A stretch of DNA of 64,000 bases from a marine gamma proteobacterium HTCC2143 (GCA_000169075.1 AAVT01000003.1:186001-250000), one strand, 5' to 3'; numbered from the stretch's first letter, positions 10,822-20,696 are shown. Translations and numbers: made by a program. Notes: generated by a model from the letters alone, not told the origin.

Positions 10822-11244
10822 CTATGAAGCCAGACTAGCGCTCGCCAGCGCTTGAATTTTTGCCACAATTGAACGCAGACCGTTACCTCTTGTGGGGCTC
10901 AGATGCCGCTCCAAGTCCAGCTGCTTGAAATAGCTATCCACATCAAAGGACACAATCTCTGTCGCTGTCTTATTATTAAAAGCCGCTAGAACTAACACTA
11001 ACAAACCTCGCACGATGTAAGCGTCACTATCAACAGCAAAAAGCAATTTATCATCAGCTCGATCCACATCAAGCCAGACGTTACTCTGACATCCTTTCAC
11101 CAGCCTTTCCGAGGTCCGCAATTTGTCTGCCATTGCAGGCAGCTCTTTGCCCAGATCGATAATGTACTGATAACGCTCTTCCCAATCGTCAAAAAAAGCC
11201 AAATCGTCAATAATTTCCGCCGTTGTTACCAATTGTTTAATCAC
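10822..11244 (-). CDS. sufE: SufE sulfur-acceptor protein
   Basis: Accepts persulfide from the cysteine desulfurase SufS and hands it to the SufBCD scaffold. The acceptor cysteine is Cys 52 in SERLVKGCQSNVWLD, the position expected for SufE; length 140 matches. It is the last gene of the nine-gene Fe-S operon, 9 bases after sufT. The gene occupies the slot where ISC-bearing relatives carry iscX next to ndk. Confidence 0.94.
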   Translation of the reverse strand: MIKQLVTTAEIIDDLAFFDDWEERYQYIIDLGKELPAMADKLRTSERLVKGCQSNVWLDVDRADDKLLFAVDSDAYIVRGLLVLVLAAFNNKTATEIVSFDVDSYFKQLDLERHLSPTRGNGLRSIVAKIQALASASLAS

Positions 11245-11253
11245 CTATATTTT

Positions 11254-11787
11254 CTAGAAAAACATTCCCGCTTCCAACTGCGCTTCTTCGCTCATCATCT
11301 CTCGAGACCAGGGCGGGTCAAAAACCAACTCCACGTTTACCGCCTCAACACTGGGCACCGTCGCAGTGCGATATTTGACATCACCGACGAGTACCGGCCC
11401 CATCCCGCAACCAGGAGCTGTTAATGTCATTACGATGTCAACACTTTTGGCTGCCTGATCAATAGCAACGGAATAGATTAACCCCAGTGACACCAAACTG
11501 ATTGGAATTTCCGGATCAAAGATACCATCCAGCGCCTGCCAAACCTGCTCCTCTTGAATGATCCCATCACCACTATCGGAAAAACTAGGGATATCAACAT
11601 GCTGGCCTATTGCCCCCGCGTCAGTTCCGTCGATACGCAGCATATTTCCTTGCCAGGTAACGGTAAAATTGCCTCCCAAACTTTGATTAATAGTTACAAA
11701 TTGGCCATTCGGAATGACTACCGCCTCTCCCGACGGAACCCGTCGCGCAGGACAATCCCGCTGGGTCACTACCATTAACTGTTGCAT
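11254..11787 (-). CDS. sufT: SufT-type Fe-S maturation protein (MIP18/DUF59 domain)
   Basis: Conserved member of many SUF operons, implicated in Fe-S protein maturation. The N-terminal ~65 residues are the SufT-specific beta-rich part; the C-terminal ~95 residues are a DUF59/MIP18 domain with DPEIPISLVSLGLIY and the TAPGCGMGP cysteine motif. I chose the ATG at 11787 (AAGGG seven bases upstream, clear of sufA) over the longer frame from 11829 that would overlap sufA by about 30 bases. Length 177. Confidence 0.9.
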   Translation of the reverse strand: MQQLMVVTQRDCPARRVPSGEAVVIPNGQFVTINQSLGGNFTVTWQGNMLRIDGTDAGAIGQHVDIPSFSDSGDGIIQEEQVWQALDGIFDPEIPISLVSLGLIYSVAIDQAAKSVDIVMTLTAPGCGMGPVLVGDVKYRTATVPSVEAVNVELVFDPPWSREMMSEEAQLEAGMFF

Positions 11788-11797
11788 ATTATCGCCC

Positions 11798-12154
11798 TTA
11801 GCTGACGCTAAAGCTTTCGCCACAGCCACACTCAGCTACAACATTGGGGTTATTAAACTTCACCACGCTATTCACGCCTTCTGCCACATAGTCTATTTCC
11901 GTGCCCCGCAAAATTTTGAGAGCATCTGGCGCGACCGCTAGCCTGACAGGCTCGTTTGGGTAGAGAACGATATCATCAGGCAAACTATCATCCACTAGGT
12001 CCAACACATAAGCGTAACCCGTACAACCGCTCTCCCTAGTACTCAAGCGCACCATTTTTCCCTCCGCGCCTTCAAGGGCTCTGGCGAAATGTTTCAATGC
12101 TGCCTCCGTCATCGTTACAGCCTCTAAAGACGGATCAAAAGTGCCAACTGTCAT
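11798..12154 (-). CDS. sufA: A-type Fe-S carrier protein, SufA/IscA family
   Basis: Carries assembled clusters from the scaffold to client proteins. The three conserved cysteines are Cys 44 (ESGCTGYAY), Cys 109 and Cys 111 (ECGCGESF). Length 118. Its position inside a suf cluster favours SufA, although it could be the old IscA of the locus that survived the exchange; sequence alone does not settle this here. Confidence 0.9.
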   Translation of the reverse strand: MTVGTFDPSLEAVTMTEAALKHFARALEGAEGKMVRLSTRESGCTGYAYVLDLVDDSLPDDIVLYPNEPVRLAVAPDALKILRGTEIDYVAEGVNSVVKFNNPNVVAECGCGESFSVS

Positions 12155-12191
12155 ATCATATTCCTCACACTTATTCGTTCGAATTAAACAC

Positions 12192-13433
12192 CTAGGTCAG
12201 CATCGTTTTAACTTTTTGTAGCGCCTTAAAAAAAACATCCACTTCTTCGAGTGTATTGTATAAAGAAAACGAGGCCCTGGCCGTCCCCGGCAGACCAAGC
12301 CGCCCCATCAAAGGCTCGGCACAGTGATATCCGGTGCGTATTGCAATGCCCTGCCGATCTAACAGGAAACCAATATCCGCAGGGTGCCCGGTGTCCATGA
12401 TGAGACTCAAAACACCGACTTTTCGTTTTGCATTACCGACGATGGTTAGTCCGTCAAAATCACGGGCTTGACGCGTAGCACTCTCAAGCAATGCAGCCTC
12501 ATGCATTCTCACCAAGTGAAAATCCAAGCCAGAAAACCAGCGGACCGCTGCGCCCAAGCCAACAGCGCCGGCAATATTTGGCGTCCCCGCCTCAAACCTA
12601 TAAGGCAATTCATTCCAAACCGCATCGAGGTATGACACCTCTGAGATCATCTCACCACCGACCTGCCACACAGGCCAGCTGGCTAATACTTGTTTTCTTC
12701 CCCACAATACACCAATACCCGTAGGACCAAAGAGCTTGTGGCCGGAAAACACATAAAAGTCGCAGTCCAGACTTTGAACATCAACCGGCTCATGCGCGAT
12801 ACCCTGAGCACCATCAATCAGCACCCAAGCACCTACCGCGCGGGCGCGCTTGCACATATCCTCAACAGGATTAACAGTTCCCAGCGCATTTGATACCTGC
12901 GGGAAAGCCACCAATCGCGTACGCTCATTAAGCAGCGCATCATATTCGTCCATTACGACATCGCCACTATCGTCGATTGGAGCTATTTTTAGTGTCGCAC
13001 CACTGCTCTTACAGGCCTGCTGCCAAGTGACCAAATTAGCATGGTGTTCCATTTCAGTGACCAACACTTCGTCACCAACAGATAATAATTCCGCCAGCCC
13101 ATTCGCGACAATGTTTATAGATTCCGTCGTCCCACTCGTCCAAATAACCTCTTCTCGAGCATTGGCATTAATGAATTCAGCAACCGCATCCCTCGCATCC
13201 TCGTATCGTCGAGTCGCCTCATCTGCCAACTGATGAGCCCCACGATGGACGTTGGAATTGCACGTGCTGTAATAATCCACTATCGCATCGATCACACACT
13301 GAGGCTTCTGCGTTGTCGCTGCATTATCTAGATAAACCAAAGGTTTACCATCGACCTGACGCGACAAGATCGGAAACTGGGCCCGGATACCACTTATATC
13401 GAACTTTTTCATTTCGACCGCAGCTATACTCAT
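12192..13433 (-). CDS. sufS: cysteine desulfurase SufS (group II)
   Basis: PLP enzyme releasing sulfur from cysteine to SufE. With the ATG at 13433 the PLP lysine is Lys 233 (FSGHKLFGP) and the catalytic cysteine is Cys 371 in RTGYHCAEP; the RxGxHCA loop marks group II enzymes. The start is chosen because its ATG overlaps the sufD stop in an ATGA, indicating translational coupling; a start 51 bases earlier adds residues unlike the family. Length 413. It is the second cysteine desulfurase of the operon. Confidence 0.95.
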   Translation of the reverse strand: MSIAAVEMKKFDISGIRAQFPILSRQVDGKPLVYLDNAATTQKPQCVIDAIVDYYSTCNSNVHRGAHQLADEATRRYEDARDAVAEFINANAREEVIWTSGTTESINIVANGLAELLSVGDEVLVTEMEHHANLVTWQQACKSSGATLKIAPIDDSGDVVMDEYDALLNERTRLVAFPQVSNALGTVNPVEDMCKRARAVGAWVLIDGAQGIAHEPVDVQSLDCDFYVFSGHKLFGPTGIGVLWGRKQVLASWPVWQVGGEMISEVSYLDAVWNELPYRFEAGTPNIAGAVGLGAAVRWFSGLDFHLVRMHEAALLESATRQARDFDGLTIVGNAKRKVGVLSLIMDTGHPADIGFLLDRQGIAIRTGYHCAEPLMGRLGLPGTARASFSLYNTLEEVDVFFKALQKVKTMLT

Positions 13434-14686
13434 TGCGTCGACTCCATTTCCGCAAAGCGACGCCGCAGATGCGGGCGCAACCAAGCGGCGAGATTCTGGT
13501 TAGGCATTTGATCAACTAATTCGTTAATGAAACCAAAACTCAGCATAATTTGCGCCTGAGCTTTACTCATACCCCGCGACTGTAAATAGTACAATGCCTC
13601 CTTATCAATTTCCGCAATGGTTGCGCCATGAGCGCAGCGCACATCATCGGCATAGATCTCGAGCTCGGGCTTGGTGTAGATCTCAGCGTTACGAGACAGC
13701 AGTAAATTTCGATTATTAAGTTCCGCTAGCGTTTTCTGAGCGTTGCGATGAATATGAATGCGACCATTAAACACAGCCCTGGAACTATCCGCGACAATTC
13801 CACGTACGTTTTCTTCGCTTGTTCCATTGGCAGCTATGTGCTCTATGGAGCTATGTAAATCAAAAGTCTCTGAACCATTTAGTAAGTAGAACGCATTAAG
13901 CTTTGCCGTCGCGTACTCACCAATATGATTCACATCAATATCTAGCCTTGACAGACTGCTACCAAGTCCAACCACAGTGCTGTTGAGCGCCGATCGATAA
14001 TTAAGATTGAAATGGCAGCCACCAATGCTAATGGCCTCACCCGTATTCATAGCAATTCGGTAGTGCTCAAGCGTGGCCGACTCGCCAACAATATATTCAG
14101 AGAACCCGGTGTTAAAACTTTTTACTTCGCCGGCAAAATCTTCGATTATTACCGCCTCCGCATTGCTCCCTAGTCGCATTAAAATCCGTGTATGCGACTC
14201 ACAGCCATTGCTTTGACGGCAAATAACTCTAATCGGACGGTCGACCTTAACGCCTTCTGCTACGTCAATCAGCACACCCGCAGTCGCGAGAACATCGTTA
14301 ACGAGGCCGAAATAGTGCTTTGATGGCTTCGCCCCTGTAAAAACCTCAGCAGCCCACTCGCGCTGCTCAATCGGCGTATCGGCGATGGAATAAATAGATA
14401 AGCCACTGGGAAGGTCTCCTATATCCGAACGCAACACGCCATCGACCAACAGCAGGTCAATACTGTCGAGATTGTCAATAAGCTCAGGCGCATCGAAAAT
14501 ACCATCAGACGTCTCGGCAAATGTTGCATCAACTAACATATTGACCGATGTATACTTCCAAGCCTCTGTCTTTCTCGTTGGCCATCGTGACTGCTGCAAC
14601 AATTCAAGGGACTGCTGGCGCTTCGGAGAGAGCCAGTCGTTGGTTGCACCTCCTCGATCGACTGCATTAGCTAACCAAGTACTCAT
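13430..14686 (-). CDS. sufD: Fe-S scaffold protein SufD
   Basis: Pairs with SufB and SufC to form the SufBCD scaffold complex. The N-terminal region has the RKTEAWKYTSV motif of SufD; the C-terminal half is the beta-helix with ELNNRNLLLSRNAEIYTKPELEIYADDVRCAHGATI and the following hairpin (only the general type is meaningful). Length 418. Start and stop both overlap neighbours by ATGA (with sufC and sufS), so the three are translated as a coupled unit. Confidence 0.95.
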   Translation of the reverse strand: MSTWLANAVDRGGATNDWLSPKRQQSLELLQQSRWPTRKTEAWKYTSVNMLVDATFAETSDGIFDAPELIDNLDSIDLLLVDGVLRSDIGDLPSGLSIYSIADTPIEQREWAAEVFTGAKPSKHYFGLVNDVLATAGVLIDVAEGVKVDRPIRVICRQSNGCESHTRILMRLGSNAEAVIIEDFAGEVKSFNTGFSEYIVGESATLEHYRIAMNTGEAISIGGCHFNLNYRSALNSTVVGLGSSLSRLDIDVNHIGEYATAKLNAFYLLNGSETFDLHSSIEHIAANGTSEENVRGIVADSSRAVFNGRIHIHRNAQKTLAELNNRNLLLSRNAEIYTKPELEIYADDVRCAHGATIAEIDKEALYYLQSRGMSKAQAQIMLSFGFINELVDQMPNQNLAAWLRPHLRRRFAEMESTQ

Positions 14687-15462
14687 GCAGAAGTCTCCGC
14701 AGTATTTTCAGCACTGTCTCCTGTCAACCACGCATAACCCTGCGCCTCTAATTCGTGAGCAAGCTCAGCACCACCTGTTTTAATGATTTTCCCCTCTGAC
14801 AAGACATGAACAAAATCAGGCTTAATGTAATCCAACAACCGCTGATAGTGAGTGATAACAATAAAACTCCGATCGTCCGACCGAAGACTATTGACACCAT
14901 CAGCAACGACTTGCAGAGCATCTATATCAAGCCCTGAATCAGACTCATCCAGAATGCACAACTTTGGTTCCAACAACAGCATTTGCATTATCTCATTACG
15001 CTTTTTTTCGCCGCCGGAAAAACCTTCATTAACACCGCGTTTTAGAAACGCCAATGGCAACTGTACTTTCGAACAAGCCTCTTTGGCCATCGTTAAGAAA
15101 TCTCTGGAACTGAGCGCAGCTTCCCCTCGAGCCTCGCGCTGGGCGTCTACAGACGCTTTCATAAATTCCATATTACTGACGCCGGGAATTTCTACCGGGT
15201 ACTGGAAAGCCAAAAACAAACCTGCTCTCGCCCTCTCCTCCGCGTCTAATTCCAGCAGTTCAACCCCGTCCAACACAGCAGTCCCCTGCTCCACATTGTA
15301 ACCTTCGCGGCCAGATACGACGTACCCTAAAGTGCTTTTTCCGGCACCATTTGGACCCATGATGGCATGGACCTCTCCTGGTTTAATATCCAGATCGAGC
15401 CCATTTAAAATAGTTTTATCTTCGACGCTGGCGTGTAAATTTTTTATCGATAACATACTCAT
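14683..15462 (-). CDS. sufC: Fe-S assembly ATPase SufC
   Basis: ABC-type ATPase of the SufBCD complex. Walker A GPNGAGKST at residues 36-44, signature FSGGE at 148-152, Walker B LCILDESDSGLD at 168-179, H-loop in FIVITHYQRLL. Length 259. Overlaps sufD by ATGA. A 106-base gap separates it from sufB, in which I saw no structure. Confidence 0.97.
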   Translation of the reverse strand: MSMLSIKNLHASVEDKTILNGLDLDIKPGEVHAIMGPNGAGKSTLGYVVSGREGYNVEQGTAVLDGVELLELDAEERARAGLFLAFQYPVEIPGVSNMEFMKASVDAQREARGEAALSSRDFLTMAKEACSKVQLPLAFLKRGVNEGFSGGEKKRNEIMQMLLLEPKLCILDESDSGLDIDALQVVADGVNSLRSDDRSFIVITHYQRLLDYIKPDFVHVLSEGKIIKTGGAELAHELEAQGYAWLTGDSAENTAETSA

Positions 15463-15568
15463 TCTTTACCCGTAATAACTTTTGACGATCCGTTCCAGAT
15501 CTAATACAAGATATGGCTCTATAACTTTCTCAACTACGTGTTTCGACTCCGCGTGATATCAACAATCA

Positions 15569-17005
15569 CTATCCAACAGAACCCTCTAGGCTAATCTCCA
15601 ATAGTTTACCCGCCTCTACAGCGAACTCCATCGGCAACTCTTTAAAAACCTCTTTACAAAAACCATTCACAATCATGGACACAGCCTTTTCAGCATCTAG
15701 GCCTCGCTGCTGACATAAAAACATCTGGTCGTCCGACACTTTTGATGTAGTCGCTTCGTGCTCGACTATGGCAGTTGGGTTTTTTGTTTCTACGTAAGGA
15801 AAAGTATGAGCGCCACACTGATCGCCAATTAACAAAGAATCACACTGGGTAAAGTTGCGCGCACCATCCGCTCGCGGACCCATCCGAACCAGACCCCGGT
15901 AGCTATTATTACTACGCCCTGCCGATATACCTTTGGAAATAATTGTTGACCGCGTATTTTTCCCCATATGGATCATTTTTGTTCCGGTATCTGCCTGCTG
16001 CATTCCCCGGGTCAAAGCAACGGAGTAAAATTCTCCAATGCTGTTATCTCCGCGCAGAATACAACTGGGATATTTCCAAGTAACGGCCGATCCCGTCTCA
16101 ACTTGGGTCCAGGAAACTTTGGCATTGGTATGACAAACGGCCCTCTTAGTAACGAAATTATAGATCCCCCCCTTGCCATTTTCGTCGCCTGGATACCAGT
16201 TTTGTACCGTGGAGTATTTTATTTCAGCGTCATCAAGCGCAACCAATTCTACGACGGCTGCGTGCAATTGATTTTCATCTCGTTGCGGCGCGGTACACCC
16301 TTCGAGGTAACTGACGTGACTGCCTTCATCCGCAATGATTAGCGTGCGTTCAAACTGACCGGTATTTTGCTCGTTAATACGAAAGTAGGTCGACAGCTCC
16401 ATTGGGCATCGAGTACCTTTCGGGATGTAAACAAATGATCCATCGGTAAATACAGCACAGTTGAGCGCGGCAAAATAGTTATCACGCTGAGGGACCACGC
16501 TTCCCAAATACTTCTTAACCAATTCAGGGTATTCCTGCACGGCCTCGGAAATGGGGCAGAAGATAACTCCTGCCTCCCATAATTTTTCCCGAAAGGTCGT
16601 CACTACGGAAACAGAATCAAATACTGCATCAACGGCAACGCCTGCGAGCATTTGCTGCTCAAGCAAGGGGATACCCAGTTTCTCATAAGTAGCCAATAAC
16701 TCTGGGTCAACTTCATCCAGTGACTTTGGCTTATCCGCCATACTTTTGGGCGCTGAGTAGTATGAAATCGCCTGGAAATCTATCTTTTGGTAGTCCACGT
16801 GCGCCCATTCTGGCTCCTCCATTTGTTGCCAGGTTTTAAAAGCTTTAAGTCGCCATTCGAGCATCCAATCTGGCTCACTTTTCATCGCGGAAATTCGACG
16901 AATGACATCTTCGTCTAGGCCAGGGGCAAAGGTTTCCGATTCTATATCCGAAACAAACCCGGCTTCATATTCTCTCTCTAGTGCTTGATCAATCTGTTCA
17001 GTCAT
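15569..17005 (-). CDS. sufB: Fe-S scaffold protein SufB
   Basis: Core scaffold on which the cluster is built together with SufC and SufD. Recognisable segments include YYSAPK, the [20 protein letters not shown] stretch, [17 protein letters not shown], and the C-terminal [17 protein letters not shown] cysteines. Length 478 is normal. First of the suf genes after iscS, 26 bases from it. Confidence 0.97.
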   Translation of the reverse strand: MTEQIDQALEREYEAGFVSDIESETFAPGLDEDVIRRISAMKSEPDWMLEWRLKAFKTWQQMEEPEWAHVDYQKIDFQAISYYSAPKSMADKPKSLDEVDPELLATYEKLGIPLLEQQMLAGVAVDAVFDSVSVVTTFREKLWEAGVIFCPISEAVQEYPELVKKYLGSVVPQRDNYFAALNCAVFTDGSFVYIPKGTRCPMELSTYFRINEQNTGQFERTLIIADEGSHVSYLEGCTAPQRDENQLHAAVVELVALDDAEIKYSTVQNWYPGDENGKGGIYNFVTKRAVCHTNAKVSWTQVETGSAVTWKYPSCILRGDNSIGEFYSVALTRGMQQADTGTKMIHMGKNTRSTIISKGISAGRSNNSYRGLVRMGPRADGARNFTQCDSLLIGDQCGAHTFPYVETKNPTAIVEHEATTSKVSDDQMFLCQQRGLDAEKAVSMIVNGFCKEVFKELPMEFAVEAGKLLEISLEGSVG

Positions 17006-17031
17006 GTCTCTAACTCGTTGTGACTCAATAA

Positions 17032-18189
17032 TTAAATCGATTGAGTTTGATTTAATTCAGTATAAATTTTGCGAATATGATCGACAGCATTATTCACGTC
17101 ATCGTCACTCGTAAATCGTCCAATTGAAATCCGTATAGACCTACGGGCATCTTCATCACTGATCCCCATGGCTGTTAGTACATAGGAAGGGTCAAGACTC
17201 GCCGACGTACATGCAGAACCCGATGACACTGCTAATTCTCTAAGAGCAAGCAGTAACGTTTCTCCGTCGACACCGCTAAAACAAACATTCAAATGGCTTG
17301 GGCTGATATTCTGACTACCGCCGTTACGCCGCACCCCTGGCAAGTCCTCGATTCCCGCCCACAAACAATCACGCTTTGCAGCCAATTCGTCAGCTTCAAC
17401 GTCTTCTAGCTCTTTGATCAGACGCGCCGCCTCTCCCATTCCAGCCAGCTGGTGAGTCGCTAATGTACCCGACCTCATACCTCTCTCATGACCGCCACCG
17501 AGTATCAAAGGCTTCAACTGCGATTGAATCGACCTTCTTACGTAAAGGGCCCCAACGCCTTTAGGCCCATAAAATTTGTGTGCGGACACGCTCATTAAAT
17601 CAACAGATAGCCTGCTGACATCAATATCAACCCGGCCCACAGCTTGGGACGCATCGACGTGTAACAGCACACCTTTCTCTCGGCATAGTTTACCGATTTC
17701 TGCAATCGGGTTTATAACACCGGTTTCATTGTTGACCAGCATGATACTAACAAGACGAACCTGATCACTTATTGCCAGCCGCACTTTCTCTACATCGATC
17801 ACACCATCACGGCCGGGTTCAAGCCAATGTACAGTAACGCCTTTCTCCGACAGCCACTTCGCCGGATCAATAATCGCCTTGTGCTCACTAGTCGATGTGA
17901 CTAAACCTCCGGCAAACTCTGCCGACTCAAAAATACCCTTGAGCGCCAGGTTGTTAGATTCCGTAGCACCACTCGTCCAAACTATTTCCCGAGGGTCACA
18001 AGCTAGCAAAGACGCCACGTGGCGACGGGCCAACTCAACTTGCTCTTCAGCTTGCCACCCATAAACATGTGACCGAGAAGCGGGGTTGGCAAAAACACCT
18101 CCCATTGTCAGGCAATCCGCCATCTTTTCGGCGACACGGGGATCCACCGGCGTGGTGGAAGCATAATCTAAATAAATTGGCAGCTGCAT
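17032..18189 (-). CDS. iscS: cysteine desulfurase, IscS-like (group I), short C-terminus
   Basis: PLP-dependent cysteine desulfurase. PLP lysine Lys 205 in [10 protein letters not shown]; catalytic Cys 327 in the flexible loop [17 protein letters not shown], essentially the IscS signature. At 385 residues it lacks about 20 residues at the C-terminus compared with the 404-residue IscS of E. coli and Pseudomonas, and ends in a short polar tail; that tail helps bind IscU in E. coli. No iscU is present in this operon. It may serve tRNA thiolation, the SUF scaffold, or both; this is inference. Confidence 0.9.
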   Translation of the reverse strand: MQLPIYLDYASTTPVDPRVAEKMADCLTMGGVFANPASRSHVYGWQAEEQVELARRHVASLLACDPREIVWTSGATESNNLALKGIFESAEFAGGLVTSTSEHKAIIDPAKWLSEKGVTVHWLEPGRDGVIDVEKVRLAISDQVRLVSIMLVNNETGVINPIAEIGKLCREKGVLLHVDASQAVGRVDIDVSRLSVDLMSVSAHKFYGPKGVGALYVRRSIQSQLKPLILGGGHERGMRSGTLATHQLAGMGEAARLIKELEDVEADELAAKRDCLWAGIEDLPGVRRNGGSQNISPSHLNVCFSGVDGETLLLALRELAVSSGSACTSASLDPSYVLTAMGISDEDARRSIRISIGRFTSDDDVNNAVDHIRKIYTELNQTQSI

Positions 18190-18219
18190 GTCTGTCTCTT
18201 ACTCAACTTTTCACTTCTA

Positions 18220-18696
18220 TTAGATTACGGTTGAAATTGGAATTTGGGCCTGCAAACGCTCCAAATTATCTTGGCGTGCTGAAACATCCTGAACTTCTCT
18301 TTTCTCAACCAAGCTCGCCAGACTTATTCCACCCAAAAACGAATGTATCTGCTCACTCAAATCACACCACAAATGATGCGTCAGGCAAGTTTCTCCGTCT
18401 TGGCAATCACCGCCTCCACCACAACCCGTCGCGTCGATTTTTTCATTGACCGCATCGACAATCTGGGAAACAAATATGTCAGCCCCACCCCGACTGAGTA
18501 AATAACCACCACCAGGGCCTCGTACGCTGGACACCAGCTCCCCTCGCCTCAGCTTTGCAAAAAGCTGCTCCAGATAAGACAGTGAAATACCTTGTCGGCT
18601 TGAAATATCCGCCAAACTAATCGGACCCGCACCAACATGAATAGCTAAATCCAACATAGCTGTTACCGCATATCTGCCTTTGGTTGTTAATCGCAT
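18220..18696 (-). CDS. iscR: Fe-S-sensing transcriptional regulator IscR (Rrf2 family)
   Basis: Winged-helix repressor that holds a [2Fe-2S] cluster and controls Fe-S biogenesis. With the ATG at 18696 the cluster ligands fall at Cys 92, Cys 98, Cys 104 and His 107, the exact E. coli positions. The HTH is at about residues 28-55 and the wing has RGPGGGYLL. Length 158. GGAAGAG lies eight bases before this ATG; the more upstream ATG at 18744 falls inside the promoter and is rejected. It heads the nine-gene operon. Confidence 0.95.
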   Translation of the reverse strand: MRLTTKGRYAVTAMLDLAIHVGAGPISLADISSRQGISLSYLEQLFAKLRRGELVSSVRGPGGGYLLSRGGADIFVSQIVDAVNEKIDATGCGGGGDCQDGETCLTHHLWCDLSEQIHSFLGGISLASLVEKREVQDVSARQDNLERLQAQIPISTVI

Positions 18697-18728
18697 AATA
18701 AGGTCTCTTCCGGAGGGATCTTCATCGA

Positions 18729-18758
18729 TACTATGCAATACCATAGTAAACTAGTCAA
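18729..18758 (-). promoter_or_regulatory. iscR-iscS-suf operon promoter
   Basis: -35 TTGACT at 18753-18758, 18-base spacer, -10 ATAGTA at 18729-18734. Transcription would start near 18722, leaving a short leader of about 26 bases before the iscR ATG at 18696. Confidence 0.6.
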
Positions 18759-18762
18759 GTAT
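18738..18762 (-). promoter_or_regulatory. IscR type-1-like operator
   Basis: Compared by eye with the E. coli type 1 consensus ATASYYGACTRWWWYAGTCRRSTAT, 21 of 25 positions agree; the left half (ATA..TGACT) and the outer TAT are intact, the inner right half is weaker. It covers the -35 box of the iscR promoter, the arrangement that gives autorepression by [2Fe-2S]-IscR. Confidence 0.65.
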
Positions 18763-18913
18763 ATAACCCACTAAAACAGTCGGATATATGAGGCATCCTA
18801 CACAGTACGCCCGCACTGTAGTTGAGGACCAAAATCCAGGAGAAACTAATTAAGACACAGACTTGGATGACAGAAACACTAGCTTTTTAGGCCGGAAGCA
18901 GAAAGCATCCCGT

Positions 18914-19678
18914 TCAGAATTTGCTCTTTTCTCCTTTTGCTTTGCGTACCCATTGCTGCGATGACGACAAAATACCGCGCATCATTTGCACTTCAAGGTC
19001 GTCCATTCGAGTTCGGTTAAACAGGCGCCGCAACCTTGTCATAAGCTGCTTTGGCGCAGAAGGTTTCAAGAACTGCATTTCAATCAGTGTTTCTTCCAAA
19101 TGCACAAACAGCCGCTCGATATCTTCAGACTTGGCCAACTTTGTATCCCACTCTTGCATATCATCAGTACTAAGAGCACCCGACAGATGAGCCATACGCA
19201 ACTCATAAGTGACTACCTGCACCGCCATTCCCAAATTGAGCGACGTATAATCTTCACTTGCCGGTATATTGACATGCAAATTACAGACTTGCAGCTCTTC
19301 ATTCGTCAAGCCACGATCTTCTCGGCCAAACACCAGGGCGACAGGGTGTTCTGTCAACTCTGGATAGACCCGCTCGGCGCAAACACGGGGGTTAACCAAC
19401 GGCCAAGGAATTCTGCGGCCCCGAGCACTCGTACCCACAACGAGGCCGCAATCGGCAACGGCATCTTCCAAGGTGTCAACCACGACAGCATTGTCGAGAA
19501 TATCCCCTGCACTGGCTGCCCGCCAACCCGCACGCTCATGGGGGAATAATTTAGGCTGAACAAGATATAGCTGTTTCAACCCCATATTTTTCATGGCTCT
19601 AGCTACTGCGCCAATGTTACCGGGATGACTGGTGTGAACCAGGACCACTCTTGCATTATGGAGGGGATTAAACGACAC
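18914..19678 (-). CDS. trmJ: tRNA (cytidine/uridine-2'-O-)-methyltransferase TrmJ
   Basis: SPOUT-class enzyme that 2'-O-methylates position 32 of several tRNAs. Typical segments: VVLVHTSHPGNIGAVARAMKN at the start, LVFGREDRGLTNEE for the knot, and NIPASEDYTSLNLGMAVQVV. Length 254. The start is a GTG with GAGAG upstream. In Pseudomonas trmJ lies between suhB and iscR (with cysE); here cysE is absent. It reads toward iscR. Confidence 0.95.
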   Translation of the reverse strand: MSFNPLHNARVVLVHTSHPGNIGAVARAMKNMGLKQLYLVQPKLFPHERAGWRAASAGDILDNAVVVDTLEDAVADCGLVVGTSARGRRIPWPLVNPRVCAERVYPELTEHPVALVFGREDRGLTNEELQVCNLHVNIPASEDYTSLNLGMAVQVVTYELRMAHLSGALSTDDMQEWDTKLAKSEDIERLFVHLEETLIEMQFLKPSAPKQLMTRLRRLFNRTRMDDLEVQMMRGILSSSQQWVRKAKGEKSKF

Positions 19679-19895
19679 GTTGACTTACTCTCGTTGAAAT
19701 CGGGCAGCGGCGAGTTTACCAGAAACTCAACATCGAGAGACAGTGACAATTGAACGATTTCTACGAAACAACCACTGCGGCGCCGGCTAATGGGCAAATA
19801 AGAGACCTAAACGCCGGAATCCTCGCCTCTAAGTCCTTCTTGCTCTATACTCCGCGCCCAATTACACGCTTCCAATTCAGCCCCAAGGTCAGCTC

Positions 19896-20696
19896 ATGGA
19901 ACCCATGTTAAACATTGCACTTCGTGCAGCCCGTTCCGCCGGCGAAATTGTCGCCCGCGCCACTGAACACCTGGACAACCTAGACGTCATCGAAAAAAGC
20001 CCAAATGACTTCGTGACCGAAATCGATCAAGCAGCAGAAAAAGAGGTGATTTATCACCTCTCGAAGGCACATCCGGATCATGCTTTTTTGGGCGAAGAAG
20101 GAGGCTTACAGGGAAATACTGGCAGCGACTATCAGTGGATAATCGATCCGATAGACGGCACAACTAATTTTGTTCGTGGTATTCCTCATTTCGCCATCTC
20201 AATAGCCTGTCTCCACAAGGGACAATTACTTCATGGCGTGGTACTTGATCCTATTCGTCGAGAAGAGTTCACTGCTAGCCGAGGAAAGGGAGCACAGTTA
20301 AACGGGCGCCGGATGCGCGTTAGCTCTCGCAAATCACTGGACGGCTCCCTTGTGGGGACCGGCATTCCCTTTAAATCCAGAAGCGAAGCACATATACCAG
20401 CATACACTTGCAGCCTCGAGGCCGTTGCCAAACAAACAGCCGGAATCCGGAGAGCGGGTGCTGCATCATTAGATCTTGCCTATGTTGCTGCAGGACGAAT
20501 GGATGCGTTTTGGGAAATTGGCTTGAGCCAATGGGATATTGCAGCCGGAGTTTTATTAATTCGGGAAAGCGGCGGCCTCATTTCTGATTTTGCAGGCGGC
20601 AATGACTTTTTAGAATCCGGGAATATTGTTGCCGGAAACCCTAAATGCTTTAAGAGTCTACTGCAAACAGTTCAGCCGTTTTTAAAAGATATCTAG
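19896..20696 (+). CDS. suhB: inositol-1-monophosphatase family protein SuhB
   Basis: Mg-dependent phosphatase that also acts in rRNA transcription antitermination in E. coli. Metal-binding motifs are intact: FLGEEGG, WIIDPIDGTTNF and the C-terminal SQWDIAAGVLLIRESGG. Length 266 matches. AAGG eight bases before the ATG at 19896 supports that start. It diverges from trmJ across a ~217-base region, an arrangement seen in Pseudomonas. Confidence 0.95.
   Translation: MEPMLNIALRAARSAGEIVARATEHLDNLDVIEKSPNDFVTEIDQAAEKEVIYHLSKAHPDHAFLGEEGGLQGNTGSDYQWIIDPIDGTTNFVRGIPHFAISIACLHKGQLLHGVVLDPIRREEFTASRGKGAQLNGRRMRVSSRKSLDGSLVGTGIPFKSRSEAHIPAYTCSLEAVAKQTAGIRRAGAASLDLAYVAAGRMDAFWEIGLSQWDIAAGVLLIRESGGLISDFAGGNDFLESGNIVAGNPKCFKSLLQTVQPFLKDI

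Noticed and set aside
18220..18744. 174-codon version of iscR
   Set aside because: Its ATG falls between the -35 and -10 boxes; the ATG at 18696 has a ribosome site and puts the Fe-S ligands at the E. coli positions.
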